A stretch of DNA of 64,000 nucleotides from assembly GCA_016703425.1 (NCBI GenBank), contig JADJCA010000002.1, forward strand, positions 868,001 to 932,000. Reading direction: 5' to 3'. Source of the stretch: Myxococcales bacterium. Lineage in GTDB: Bacteria; Myxococcota_A; Polyangia; Polyangiales; Polyangiaceae. The notes below the pieces were generated by a model. It searched no databases. It was not told the DNA's origin and saw only the letters and a list, made by a program, of their open reading frames with translations. Below are positions 44,238 to 53,457 of the stretch, in pieces; the stretch's first letter is position 1, and each line of letters opens with the position of its first letter. The translations under genes were made by a program, and so were the position numbers.

Positions 44238-45857
44238 ATGCGCCCCTTCGCTCTCCTCGTTTCCACACTGGCGCTGAGTTTTTTCGGCTGCGGTGGAGAA
44301 GGCAGCGCCGACGACGCTGACGAAGGTGCGCTCAGTCGTACCGGCCTCGAACGAACGCTCTCCTTTGAGGGCGTCGTCTACGCGAAACCAGACGCCACGG
44401 AGACGGAGATCGTGCGCCTCGCACAGCTCCAAACGAAGACCGCCTTCGGTGCTCTCCGAACCTCCGGCATGATGGCGCAAACGCGCGAGCTGCGAAACGT
44501 GCAGCCGGCGACGTTCCAGAAGCGCAACGTCCTCGTCGTCGATCCCCAACATCCTGAGGCCGCCGGCGAGGCGAAGGTCGAGGTTCGCTACACGTACAAG
44601 GACGAAGTCCTCGTCGAGGAGAAGCTCGGTGAGCGAACGTCGTTCGGTCTCGCCGTGTTGCGACCCGACTGGGAGACCGAGTACCAAGAGCCGACGCGCG
44701 ATTGCGTGGCCAACGACCGGGAGGCTCGCGCCGACGCGCGCGACGGCTACCTCTGGTACGTGTTCGACCCCACCCTCGCGACGTGCAAGCGCGCCATCGC
44801 GGACGAGAAACGAGTCATCGAAGCGGACCGCGCCACGCTCTCGCGGGCGGCGCAAGCGGCCGGCATCGCGCGAGCAGCCCCCGCGGCGGCGGGCGAGGCC
44901 GTCCGGATCGCTCGCTCGCAGGCGAACCGCCGCTACATCCCGATCAACGTCGCGCTGGAAAACAAGAGAGCGCAACGGGGCGCCGTCTACCCGGAGTACG
45001 ACCGTCTCTTTCGCGGCGGCATCGAAGCCAACAAGCTCGTCGTGGGCTTCTTGGTCGGGCGCCTCGAGCACCACTGGGTCGACGCTTCGAAGGACGGCAA
45101 CTACTGGGAGTGGATGAGCGCCCTCGACACGCTCTTCGAGGCGCACCCGGAGTTTTCGCTCACGAAGGTTGAGCCCGCCGACGACATCACGAAGGTGACG
45201 ACGACGGCCGGGAAGACCTACACGAACCTGTCGATTCGCGACTACATCAACTTCGCGATCTACGATCGGTTCCCCGACGGCACCTCTGACGCGCAAAAGC
45301 GTGCGCTGGCGCTCGCCGCGGGCCGCAAGCTTGATCAAAAATGGCTCACCTTCGAGAAGAAGGTGAAGGTCGCCATCGGCGACGAGGCGCCGCGTGACTT
45401 CACCATCGAGCTCCGAACGTACTTCGGCGTGGAGGAGCAGAAGGAGCCGTACCAGCGGGCCCTCAAGAACAGCGACGTCTTCGTCTACAACGGCCACTCG
45501 TTCCTCGGCGCCGGGCCGCTCGACCCGCGGAACTATCAGGCGTCGGATTTCCCATCGAGCTACCAGCTCTGGTTCATCGACGGCTGCATCTCGTACAACT
45601 ACTACAACGAGGGCTACTTCCCGTTGAAGGGCGGCTCCCAGAACCTCGACCTCATTGTCAACGGCATGGAAGCCGACGCCGACTACGGCGGCATGGCGGA
45701 AGCGAAGCTCATCTCGCGCCTCATCTCCGGCAAGCAGCCGAGCTACAAGCAGCTCCTCGAGGCGGCGAAGCAGACGGACCCGCTCCGCATCGTCGAAGGC
45801 GAAGCCGACAACAAGTACCGTCCCACGGAGACGAAGATCACCGTCGCGCCGCGTTGA
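44238..45857 (+). CDS. Lipoprotein with possible clan CD (caspase-like) peptidase fold
   Basis: 539 residues. The lipoprotein signal is MRPFALLVSTLALSFFGC; the longer frame from 44097 lacks a signal and was rejected. The N-terminal 170 residues are of unknown type, and the middle is helical (AIADEKRVIEADRATLSRAA). Toward the end, FVYNGHSFLG (His420) and LWFIDGCISYNYY (Cys450) resemble the His-Cys dyad of clan CD peptidases such as gingipain/caspase relatives: Gly-His after a strand, then Asp-Gly-Cys after the next strand, about 30 residues apart. I offer this as a structural guess. It may process extracellular proteins. Confidence 0.6.
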   Translation: MRPFALLVSTLALSFFGCGGEGSADDADEGALSRTGLERTLSFEGVVYAKPDATETEIVRLAQLQTKTAFGALRTSGMMAQTRELRNVQPATFQKRNVLVVDPQHPEAAGEAKVEVRYTYKDEVLVEEKLGERTSFGLAVLRPDWETEYQEPTRDCVANDREARADARDGYLWYVFDPTLATCKRAIADEKRVIEADRATLSRAAQAAGIARAAPAAAGEAVRIARSQANRRYIPINVALENKRAQRGAVYPEYDRLFRGGIEANKLVVGFLVGRLEHHWVDASKDGNYWEWMSALDTLFEAHPEFSLTKVEPADDITKVTTTAGKTYTNLSIRDYINFAIYDRFPDGTSDAQKRALALAAGRKLDQKWLTFEKKVKVAIGDEAPRDFTIELRTYFGVEEQKEPYQRALKNSDVFVYNGHSFLGAGPLDPRNYQASDFPSSYQLWFIDGCISYNYYNEGYFPLKGGSQNLDLIVNGMEADADYGGMAEAKLISRLISGKQPSYKQLLEAAKQTDPLRIVEGEADNKYRPTETKITVAPR

Positions 45858-46007
45858 CGCGCTCGCCACAGACACACTTGCGTCTTGAAGACTGCGGGAG
45901 TGCTGCGCCGCCGCTGCTCGCCGCCGTCGACCGTGGGTTCTTAGCAGGCTGACGCGTCGCCTCTCCCGGCTCTCGCTCGGAGCGTGAGCCACGGCTACCC
46001 TGCCCCC

Positions 46008-47003
46008 ATGCCCGCAAAGCATCCGGCGGCGGTCGCTGCCTTCCTCGCGGACCACGCCAAAGACACGCGGCCCTTTTTGGGTGCCATCGACACCTACGAC
46101 GCTGACGAACATGAGGTCGACTTCCGATGGCGGATGGCGGCGAGCGTCCTCGAGACCGACGAACCGTGGGACCCCGAGCGCTTCGCCGCCATTGGCTTCT
46201 TGAATGGCGACCTCCCCATGTTCATCGATGTCTCGAAGAAGGCGCTGCCGGTGTTCGTGCGCGCTGACGGAGAGCTCCTTCGCGTGTGCGCGAGCTTCGA
46301 GTCGTTCGCGAAGAAGGTCGCGGCGGCTCCAAGGGGGCGCGCCAAAGGCACCGCGACCAAGCGCCCGAAGACTGTCGCCACGGCGAGCGAGCCTCGCGGA
46401 CCGAAGACGACCTACCCGGCGCCGACGACCCTTTCGTGGCCCAGCGACCCGGTCGTGGGATGTGTCTTCGGCTCGGCCATCGGCGTGCACGACTTTCTTT
46501 GGTTCGACAAGGTGAAGCCGAAAGAGGTCGCGGCGCTGGTGCAGAACTACGTGCGGCCCAAGAACGCAGGCAGCGTCCGCTCGGTCGCGAAAAAGTGGGA
46601 CCCCGCCGCGAACATGAAGCTCGACCGCGGCACTGGCGTCTGGTTGGACTTCGCGGCGTACGACAAGCACGCCGCCGTCGTCACGCCGCGCGTCAAGACG
46701 TTCCTCGAAGCGATTCAGCGCGAGCTCGAGTTCTTGCCGGTGCGCGCCACCGTCGGGCGCGAGACGGCCGACGTCTTCATCGTCAACGTCCTCAAGGTTG
46801 TGCCTTGCTTGAACGTCCAAGAGAGTCGCATCGATCGCGGCCAGAACTTCGTGCTCCAGGCGGGCTGGCCCGAAGAGGCCTGCTTGTTCCGCCCCAGCGA
46901 GTGTCCCCAAGCGATCTTCGCGACGCAAGCCATGGTGGAGCGCCTCCGGAAGGAGCCCGCGTCGGGCATCAACTTCGTGCCGCTCCAGAAATACGCTGTT
47001 TGA
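46008..47003 (+). CDS. Imm11-like protein (possible toxin-immunity family member)
   Basis: 331 residues, cytosolic in appearance. Residues 1-100 may be an SMI1/KNR4-like segment (FAAIGFLNGDLPMFID). After a basic Ala/Lys linker, the C-terminal 190 residues fit the Imm11 family layout of compact alpha/beta sequence with FIVNVLKVVPCLNVQESRID, a hydrophobic lead-in to the last helix (IFATQAMVERLR) and the end motif SGINFVPLQKY. Imm11 proteins are found next to polymorphic toxins, but no toxin gene is seen within several kilobases. The GTG at 45984 is a possible alternative start; the ATG at 46008 gives a better N-terminus. Confidence 0.6.
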   Translation: MPAKHPAAVAAFLADHAKDTRPFLGAIDTYDADEHEVDFRWRMAASVLETDEPWDPERFAAIGFLNGDLPMFIDVSKKALPVFVRADGELLRVCASFESFAKKVAAAPRGRAKGTATKRPKTVATASEPRGPKTTYPAPTTLSWPSDPVVGCVFGSAIGVHDFLWFDKVKPKEVAALVQNYVRPKNAGSVRSVAKKWDPAANMKLDRGTGVWLDFAAYDKHAAVVTPRVKTFLEAIQRELEFLPVRATVGRETADVFIVNVLKVVPCLNVQESRIDRGQNFVLQAGWPEEACLFRPSECPQAIFATQAMVERLRKEPASGINFVPLQKYAV

Positions 47004-47131
47004 GCGGCAGCATGGGCGTTGCCCAAAGCAACAGGCGTGGGTGCGGCCCGTGAACGGGCGGCCACGGCGAGCCACGACTTCCTGCAAAGTCGCGGGAGTT
47101 CACTAGGCACGGCGAATGCTCTCGGGCTCGC

Positions 47132-48271
47132 GTGATCTCGCCCGAGAAGCTCCGCCACTGGCTCGTGCTCCTCGCGACCGTCCCCCTCGCATCAAGCGTC
47201 GTCGGGTGCGCTTCCGAAGTGTGCACCACCGAATGGCGAACGCTCGAGCGCGCGATTCCGCCCCGGAGCGCGCCTTGCTCGCACGCGGACGCGGGTACGG
47301 GGGGTGACAGTGCCGCGGATGCGGCGCGCGAGGCGCAAGGCGACGCCGGTACCGATGACCACAAGGTCGACGTTCTCGCTCGAGCAGCGCCCGTCGATGG
47401 CGGCTCATGCATCGAGCAGGATGCCGGCACGGTCGACGAGTGGCTCGCGCTCCCGTGTGAAGAGGCGTGCGCGAGGCTCTTCCCCGAGAGAGAGCTCGTG
47501 CGTTGCGAGAGCGACGCGCCCTCGAAGGAGCGGTCCGCCCACGTTCGATGCCACGTCCGGAGCCACGCGTGCCACGAGCCGCGCTTCATGATGGGTCGCC
47601 CGGCAGGGGGCTTCGTCCCAAAGACGCGCATTGGAGGGGATCGCGCGAGCTACTTCGAGCACTTGGCCGAGATCGAGGCGGCCTCGGTGCCCGCGTTCCT
47701 GGAGCTTGCGCGCGACCTCGAACGGCTCGGTTTCCCCGTCGAAGACGTCGCGCTCGCCCGGCGTAGCGCGCACGACGAACGGCGCCACGCACGCGCGATG
47801 CGACGCCTCGCGGCGCGCGCAGGGAGCGCGAGGTCCAGTGTGCGCGAAGCGCCCGTGTGCGCCGCAGAAGTCCCCGCTCGTTCGCCGATGACGCTCGCGG
47901 TGCTCGCCTGCGCCAACGCGACGGAGGGCTGCGTGGGGGAGCTCTTCGCCGCCGCCGTCGCGACCTGGATCGCAGCGAACGCCACCGACGAAGTCGAGCG
48001 GCGCGCTTTCGAACGCATCGCGTCGGACGAAACGGGGCACGCGGCGCTCGCGCTGAGACTCCACGACGCATTGATGTCACGGCTCGACGTGGCGGCACGC
48101 GCGGAGGTCGAGCACGCCAAGCGCCTAGCCGAACGGGCTCTCCTCGAAGGGCTCGCCGAGTGCCCCGCGCTCGTCCGCCTCGGCTTGGTGCCCCCCATCG
48201 AACGACAACGCGCGCTCTTTGCTGCTCTCTTTGGGGGAGCGCTCGACGACAACGACGGAGCGCTTTCGTGA
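47132..48271 (+). CDS. Lipoprotein with Cys module and ferritin-like domain
   Basis: 379 residues from GTG 47132. The signal peptide ends in VVGC. An Asp/Ala linker leads to a short Cys module (DEWLALPCEEAC, then VRCES, VRCHVRSHACHEPR). The C-terminal 200 residues form a ferritin-like four-helix bundle with iron ligands YFEHLAEIEAASVPAF (Glu), HDERRHARAM (ExxH), ATEGCVGELF (Glu) and SDETGHAALA (ExxH), so a di-iron site is likely. It could act as an oxidase or iron-handling protein on the cell surface. The next gene overlaps by 4 bp (GTGA) and encodes a stand-alone version of the Cys module. Confidence 0.82.
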   Translation: MISPEKLRHWLVLLATVPLASSVVGCASEVCTTEWRTLERAIPPRSAPCSHADAGTGGDSAADAAREAQGDAGTDDHKVDVLARAAPVDGGSCIEQDAGTVDEWLALPCEEACARLFPERELVRCESDAPSKERSAHVRCHVRSHACHEPRFMMGRPAGGFVPKTRIGGDRASYFEHLAEIEAASVPAFLELARDLERLGFPVEDVALARRSAHDERRHARAMRRLAARAGSARSSVREAPVCAAEVPARSPMTLAVLACANATEGCVGELFAAAVATWIAANATDEVERRAFERIASDETGHAALALRLHDALMSRLDVAARAEVEHAKRLAERALLEGLAECPALVRLGLVPPIERQRALFAALFGGALDDNDGALS

Positions 48272-48684
48272 GGCGATCGTTTTTGGCGGCGCTCGCGCTG
48301 GGCTCGACGGCGCTCGCGTGCTCCGTCCTCGACGACACGGAGTGCGAAGACGGCAAGGAGCCCTTTGCCACGCTCGCGGTACCGCCCGGTCGCTGGGCGG
48401 CCCGCTCCGAGCTCACAGCCGACAGCGGTCTCGTCGAAGCGGAGCCTCCCTACCCGTACATCCCGAAGGACGCAGGCCCCGACACCCGCGTGTGGGCCGA
48501 GCTCGGAACGGCGGACGATTGGCTGTCGATGCCGTGCCTCGATGCGTGTCGCAAAGCGGCCGATCTAGGCCTGCTCTCGTCCGACAACGCGACGGTGCGA
48601 TGCGCCCCCGGCAAGCCTGTTCGCGGCAAGCCGGCGATTCAGTGTCACTACGCCGTGCGCGTGTGCACGGAGACCCGGTACTGA
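48268..48684 (+). CDS. Small lipoprotein: stand-alone copy of the neighbouring Cys module
   Basis: 138 residues from a GTG that overlaps the ferritin-like gene's stop (GTGA). The signal peptide ends in ALAC. The C-terminal 60 residues follow the module of the upstream protein in order: DDWLSMPCLDAC, then TVRCAP, then IQCHYAVRVCTETRY. The counterparts in the neighbour are DEWLALPCEEAC, VRCES and VRCHVRSHACHEPR. Duplication and translational coupling suggest that the two proteins work together, for instance through pairing of the modules. No outside family is recognised. Confidence 0.78.
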   Translation: MRRSFLAALALGSTALACSVLDDTECEDGKEPFATLAVPPGRWAARSELTADSGLVEAEPPYPYIPKDAGPDTRVWAELGTADDWLSMPCLDACRKAADLGLLSSDNATVRCAPGKPVRGKPAIQCHYAVRVCTETRY

Positions 48685-48731
48685 CGCGCCGCGTACCTAC
48701 CGCCGCTCATCGAACGGCTTGGCGAGCCGCG

Positions 48732-49445
48732 TCAGGGACCGCAGAAGACCTTCACGAGGTTGAAGGCCACGTCGACCTGCGTCGCACCTTGAATGCACTG
48801 GTCGAGGACCGGCGTGGCACAAGCAGCCGCTTGGTTCTGCGCGGCGCATGCGCTCGTATCGGCGGCTTGGAGGCAGCTGTTGCGTTGCGCGGGGTCTTGG
48901 CATGTGGTGCACGCCTGCTCCGCGCACTCGAAGCGCGCCGCGAGCTTGGGACCGCACCCCGTCGCCGTCAGGTCGTTCGTCAAGCCGGCGACGCAGCCCT
49001 CGACGTTGAGCTCGGAGACCTGGCCTGTGGCGTTGATGATGAGCGCCGCCGCGTAAGCGGACGTCTCGGCGGATACGGCGCATTGGTGGCACGCGGCGCT
49101 GACCGGCACCGTGCAGTTCTGCTTGTTCATGAAGCAACTGACGATGTTGGCCGCGTCGGTGGGCGTGCAGACGTTCCGACGAATGCCGAGCGGCGCCTTC
49201 CACGCCTTCGGCGTCGCCGTGACGGCGGCCGCGGGGGCGCACGCACCGGTGGGCGCCACGCCCGCGTCCCCGGTGAGGGGAGGCAGGGTCGGATCCGTCG
49301 TTTGCGTCGGGGCCACGACGGGCGTCGTGGGCGCTGGCGTTGGTGTTACGCCCGGCTGCTCGGTGAGCGGCGGCGCGTTCGCCGGTGCGGAGCAAGCAGC
49401 CATCGTTGCAACGAGGGTGGCGAGGAGAGGCAGGGCCCGGTTCAT
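48732..49445 (-). CDS. Cys-rich secreted lipoprotein
   Basis: 237 residues from ATG 49445. The signal peptide MNRALPLLATLVATMAAC is followed by a Thr/Pro linker (TPTPAPTTPVV) and a helical domain with about a dozen Cys residues. These sit in motifs such as CTPTDAANIVSCF, CHQCAVSAE, CTTCQDPAQRNSC and CATPVLDQC, often C-x2-C. The even spacing in short helices suggests a disulfide-braced helical bundle like many exported myxobacterial proteins. Function unknown. It is convergent with the ferritin-like operon. Confidence 0.7.
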   Translation of the reverse strand: MNRALPLLATLVATMAACSAPANAPPLTEQPGVTPTPAPTTPVVAPTQTTDPTLPPLTGDAGVAPTGACAPAAAVTATPKAWKAPLGIRRNVCTPTDAANIVSCFMNKQNCTVPVSAACHQCAVSAETSAYAAALIINATGQVSELNVEGCVAGLTNDLTATGCGPKLAARFECAEQACTTCQDPAQRNSCLQAADTSACAAQNQAAACATPVLDQCIQGATQVDVAFNLVKVFCGP

Positions 49446-49603
49446 AGAACTCGAGAGCTGCAAGCACGGGTCCATCGCTGAGCGCGACGGACGAGCGCGA
49501 ATTCACCACGATTCCGTCCGCCGTGGCCTCGTGCACCGCGGCTCCACTGGATCAGGACTCCGAGGCCGTCGTGCATCGGAGACAGTTCCCGCAGAGAGCC
49601 TGC

Positions 49604-49623
49604 ATGTCGTTGAAAGTCGACAT
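49604..49623. promoter_or_regulatory. Inverted repeat in divergent promoter interval
   Basis: ATGTCG-TTGAAAGT-CGACAT: 6-bp arms around an 8-bp centre, in the 253-bp non-coding interval between a Cys-rich lipoprotein gene (minus) and a hydrolase gene (plus). It might bind a dimeric regulator. A weak TTGGCC / TAGATG pair lies to its right, pointing to the hydrolase gene. Confidence 0.25.
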
Positions 49624-49698
49624 AAAACCGATGTGTAGGGCGGCGTAAGCGAGCGACGCGCGACGCGCGAAATTTGGCCATTCTTCGGCAGATCTTAG

Positions 49699-50688
49699 AT
49701 GTGTTCAAACATGCTACTTGGTCGCCGAACGGTACTGACGGGCCTCTTGGCGCTGGGGTTGGGCCTCGTCGCAGAGCGCGGAAACGCGGGCACCAGTCCC
49801 GTGCGCTCGGTCCACCGCGACGAGCGCGGAACCACGCTGTTCCTCGAGCTCGAAGCGGCGCCGTTCCCGCACGGCGGCGCTCCCTACCAAGACCGGACCG
49901 TCATCGTGTTCGTTCCCCGCTCCTTTCGCGTCGAGCGCGGCGGGCAAGCGCCGATGGTCGTCCACTTCCACGGCCACCGCACCACGGCGGAGCGCGCGCT
50001 CGCTTCCCATCAGCTCCGCGAGCAACTGAGCGATAGCCTCCAGAACGCCGTGCTGGTCGTGCCGCAAGGGCCGCTCGAAGCCGCCGACTCTTCCGCGGGC
50101 AAGCTCGAGGCCCCGGGCGGCCTCGCTCGTCTGCTCAACGACGTGACCCGCGTCCTTTCATCGGCGGAAGGGCGCGCGGCCTTGGGCGACCGGTCGCTGG
50201 GCGCACGGTTGCGGCCCGGTGTCGTGTGCCTCTCCGCGCACTCCGGCGGGTACCACGCCGCGGCCGTTGCGGCCCGCGTCGGCGGCATCGACGTGAACGA
50301 GATCTACTTGTTTGACGCTCTCTACGGAGACCTCGAAGCCTTTCGCGATTGGGTTTCCGAGCGGCGCGGCCGCCCGATGAAGAGTCGTCACAAGCTGGTG
50401 AGTTACTACGGCGCCGGTGCGACCGAGACCAACAGCCGCTGGCTCAAGACCGAGCTGGAGCGGCGCGGCGTCCAGTGCGCCTTCGAAAACGTCGAGGGCA
50501 CGCTCTCGCGCGAAGAGCTCGTGCGCGCCGAGGCCATCTTCGTCCGCACCTCGCTCTCCCACAACGGCGTGACCCACGAGCTCAACGCCCTACGCGACTG
50601 CCTCTACGCGTCAGGCCTACCGCGCCACCAAAGGACCGCCTGGTTCGACGCCAAGGCCGGCGCGCGCCCACTCGAGCGGAGGCGCTAA
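49699..50688 (+). CDS. Exported alpha/beta-hydrolase-like protein
   Basis: 329 residues. The N-terminus has paired Arg and a hydrophobic stretch (LLGRRTVLTGLLALGLGL), a possible Tat-type signal. Hydrolase features are VVHFHGHRTT (oxyanion loop, HG motif) and a nucleophile elbow CLSAHSGGYH, where Ser sits in AHSGG instead of GxSxG. Later, YLFDALYGD resembles the acidic region and SLSHNGVTHE may hold the catalytic His. It is likely an esterase or related enzyme of unknown substrate. The lipoprotein at 7767 has the same kind of AHS-x-G elbow. Confidence 0.75.
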   Translation: MCSNMLLGRRTVLTGLLALGLGLVAERGNAGTSPVRSVHRDERGTTLFLELEAAPFPHGGAPYQDRTVIVFVPRSFRVERGGQAPMVVHFHGHRTTAERALASHQLREQLSDSLQNAVLVVPQGPLEAADSSAGKLEAPGGLARLLNDVTRVLSSAEGRAALGDRSLGARLRPGVVCLSAHSGGYHAAAVAARVGGIDVNEIYLFDALYGDLEAFRDWVSERRGRPMKSRHKLVSYYGAGATETNSRWLKTELERRGVQCAFENVEGTLSREELVRAEAIFVRTSLSHNGVTHELNALRDCLYASGLPRHQRTAWFDAKAGARPLERRR

Positions 50689-50692
50689 CGCG

Positions 50693-52369
50693 TCAGCGGC
50701 AACCCAAGACGGCCCAGCCGCCGACGTCCTCACCGGGGGCGATCCGTTGCCCGTTCATCCAGACGACGGCCACGCGCGCCCCCTCAGCGGCGACGCTCAC
50801 GTAGCCGTCACGGAGCGAATCGAACACGCCACCCATGAACGGCTTCACGCGGGCGTCGCGCGCCAAGACCTTCTGCTTGAGGAGCACCGGCTCGCCCGAG
50901 AAGTGATCGAAGGCGGTCACCGAGACGCCACCCGTCGACATCGACGCGATGATCATGCGGTCGCCAGAAACGGCGACGTCAGCGGCGAGCGCTTGCCCCG
51001 TATCGCCGACGACGAGGCTCCCAGTCTTGAACGCCGTGTCACCGACGTTCAGGAGGTTGTAGTCCACCGGCGCTTCGAGCCCGCCGCTCGAGAGGACGAC
51101 GACGCGCGCACCCTTCATCGCGAGCGCGCCAAAGCGTCCCGGGAGCTTGGCGTCCTGCATGGTCAGCGCTTGAACGTTGTCGCGGCGAGCGAGCTCAAGT
51201 CGCAGCTCTGGCCCCGTGGGCGCAACGCCCCCGTCCGCTGCCGCCGACTCGTCGCCGGCCGATTGCACCAAGACGGCGAGGGCCTCGGAGGTGGCGGCGA
51301 TCCAAGAGCGCGCGTGTGGCGGTGGCCCGCCAACGGGCTGCGTCGACGATGATGGGCCCGCAGCGCTGAGAACCTGTAGATACGCCTGCTCGTCGATGAC
51401 GCTGGTGAAGTAGCCGCCCGCCGAGAGCGAGCGATTGGAGAGCACGTGGCCCTTGGTGAGCGTGTTGACGAGCGGCGTCTTCGCCTCTCCGGATTGAAAG
51501 TGAGCATCGGGGAGCGTTGGAAAGATCGACAGCAAAGATGCCGACCCCGTGCAGCTCGGCCAACGTGGCGCGATCAAGAGCCCCGTCGGCGAGGTGGGCG
51601 CGTCGAACGAGAGGTCCAGCCCCTCGGTCTTCGCGTCATCGGCGCAGGCTCCGGGGAAGTCGTAGCCGTTGAAGGGCGACGCCGTCGTCTCGTTGGCCTC
51701 GACAGGACTTCCCTGAAGACCGACCTTCATCGTCGTGATGCGGTATCGGTCGCCGCTGAACTGGTTGTAGGCGATGACGAAGCCGTCGTTCACCGCGGCG
51801 ATGGCCGGGCGACTGACGGTGACGCCCGTCTGCACCATCGCATCGAGGGGCCCGGCGCCGACGACCTCGAGGGCACAGCCCTCCATCGCGACCATCGGCG
51901 CCGGCACGCACTCCGCGTCCCTGCACGCGGAACCGACGGTGCACCGGCCACCCTTCGTGGTCACCGCCTTGAGATCAACGGTGACCTCTTGCGCGCCTGG
52001 CAGCTCGATGGCCGTGCAGCCTGCGGCCACGACCTCGCATTGCGAATTGCGAGCCGTTGCGGCGAACGAATACTGGCCCCCCGCAAAAGCGAACGTAGGA
52101 GGCGCCTGGCCGTTCTCGAAGCCCACGCGACGGAGCAAGCCCCCTCGCGGAACGCCGCCGCTCAATTGGCCGACCGTCGGGCACGAGCCCGACGCGTAGA
52201 CGCCGAGCTCGAGCCACTGGGTGCTCTCTTTCGCATCGGCCGCGAGGTGGAGGACGAACGAGACGTCACTCGTCTTCGAGCAGGAGGAGGTAACGCCGAG
52301 CGCCACGCACCCAAAGAGGGCCGTTAGGCCCGCGAGGAAGTGTCGCGCCTTGAGCGAACGCATGGCCAC
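50693..52369 (-). CDS. Secreted lipoprotein, beta-rich, unknown function
   Basis: 558 residues. The signal peptide ends in TSSC. The N-terminal 150 residues contain an Ig-like or carbohydrate-binding-type sandwich (WLELGVYASGSCPTV, QYSFAATARNSQCEVV) with Cys pairs. The rest is a repetitive beta pattern of WD/PQQ-like spacing (VSRPAIAAVNDGFVIAYNQF, DVAVSGDRMIIASMSTGGVS, GARVAVVWMNGQ), suggestive of a beta-propeller that reads out as a surface binding protein. I cannot name a family. Two ATG codons (52369 and 52363) are possible starts. It is convergent with the hydrolase gene, 4 bp apart. Confidence 0.68.
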   Translation of the reverse strand: MAMRSLKARHFLAGLTALFGCVALGVTSSCSKTSDVSFVLHLAADAKESTQWLELGVYASGSCPTVGQLSGGVPRGGLLRRVGFENGQAPPTFAFAGGQYSFAATARNSQCEVVAAGCTAIELPGAQEVTVDLKAVTTKGGRCTVGSACRDAECVPAPMVAMEGCALEVVGAGPLDAMVQTGVTVSRPAIAAVNDGFVIAYNQFSGDRYRITTMKVGLQGSPVEANETTASPFNGYDFPGACADDAKTEGLDLSFDAPTSPTGLLIAPRWPSCTGSASLLSIFPTLPDAHFQSGEAKTPLVNTLTKGHVLSNRSLSAGGYFTSVIDEQAYLQVLSAAGPSSSTQPVGGPPPHARSWIAATSEALAVLVQSAGDESAAADGGVAPTGPELRLELARRDNVQALTMQDAKLPGRFGALAMKGARVVVLSSGGLEAPVDYNLLNVGDTAFKTGSLVVGDTGQALAADVAVSGDRMIIASMSTGGVSVTAFDHFSGEPVLLKQKVLARDARVKPFMGGVFDSLRDGYVSVAAEGARVAVVWMNGQRIAPGEDVGGWAVLGCR

Positions 52370-52518
52370 TCAGCCTGCGCTGCGCCGGAGGCGAGCGCAA
52401 GCCCCGGAGGTCGTTGCCCCCTCGCTCCCGCAAGAGAGCTAGTCGAGCACAGCCGCTCGGCGAACGAGGGCGGCGCCTGCGGCGTTAGCCACCCCGCGGG
52501 ACCTTGGTCGAGGCGTGG

Positions 52519-53433
52519 TTAGCGCGAGGACACGCGCCCGGTGCGTAGTTCGCTCCGCGCCACCCTCCACTCACCGCCCGACGGTCTCACGTAGAGCTCG
52601 ATCCACGTTACCCGGCGCTCGCCCGAGCCGAGCGGGTCGTTCACCATCGCGAAGAAGGCAGCGGCCGCAGCGCCAACGCCCACGCTCGCGTAGCGGAACT
52701 GGTGATCGTGCGCGATCGGTCTGCCCGGCTCGGCAACCCGAGCGAGCGCAAGCGCTGGAAGCGCGAGGGTGCGCCAGGGCTCGACATCGAGTTCCTCGCG
52801 GGTGCTCAAGACAGAGAAACATCCGTGACACGCGCCGAGCTTGGTCGCGGCGATCCCTCCGGGAACCGGCATGGCGCCCAGCCAAGCGGCAAGATCGGGC
52901 GGCGCCGGCCTGCCTGCACCGGTCGCCAAGTCGTGCGTCCAGAAGCGAAAGGTGTTGCCATCGGCGCCCGCGAGTCTGCCCTGTTCGCGGTCTACCGCTT
53001 GGTCGGCCATGCTCGCGAGCCAAGCGGCCTCGTCGTCGAACTTCCGTTCGCGAGCACCGACCTCAAACTGCCTTCCCGACCGATAAAGCTCGCGATACTG
53101 GCGAGTGCTTTCGAACCAGCCCCAAGCGAGCACCCCGCTCAGGACTACGCCCGCGGCCGACAACGCGAGCAGGCTACCGATGGGACGCTGGCTTGCGAGG
53201 GTGGCCCGCCACGCGAGCCAGAGGGTCGCCACGAGTGGCCCGAGCGCGAGCCCCGCCAAGAGGACGTGGAATTCGAGGTCATTGAGCTTCTGCTCGAAGG
53301 GCAAAGACCTCAGCCACCACCACGCGGCGCCGGCACCGACGGCCACCAGCGTCGCCGACGCGGCCGCCACCGAAAGATCACGACGGCTCCGCGCGTCGGC
53401 GTGAGACTGTTCCACCGCCGTCTCTTTGGGCAT
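52519..53433 (-). CDS. Membrane protein of unknown function
   Basis: 304 residues. Three hydrophobic segments in the first half (ATLVAVGAGAAWWWLRSL, FHVLLAGLALGPLVATLWLA, LLALSAAGVVLSGVLAWGWF) are followed by a soluble domain with a CxxC pair (GACHGCFSV). Family not recognised. It lies 24 bp downstream of the LarA-like gene on the same strand, so cotranscription is likely, but there is no evident functional link. The GTG at 53442 is an alternative start three codons upstream. Confidence 0.7.
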   Translation of the reverse strand: MPKETAVEQSHADARSRRDLSVAAASATLVAVGAGAAWWWLRSLPFEQKLNDLEFHVLLAGLALGPLVATLWLAWRATLASQRPIGSLLALSAAGVVLSGVLAWGWFESTRQYRELYRSGRQFEVGARERKFDDEAAWLASMADQAVDREQGRLAGADGNTFRFWTHDLATGAGRPAPPDLAAWLGAMPVPGGIAATKLGACHGCFSVLSTREELDVEPWRTLALPALALARVAEPGRPIAHDHQFRYASVGVGAAAAAFFAMVNDPLGSGERRVTWIELYVRPSGGEWRVARSELRTGRVSSR

Positions 53434-53457
53434 CGACTGCACCGTTACGTGCGGCGC

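Noticed and set aside
44103..47087. 994-residue minus-strand open frame
   Set aside because: It spans two genes on the other strand and a non-coding gap; Arg/Glu/Val/Leu-rich composition is typical of an antisense shadow.
47132..48684. Rubrerythrin operon
   Set aside because: The protein is an exported lipoprotein with a different Cys module and lacks a rubredoxin domain.
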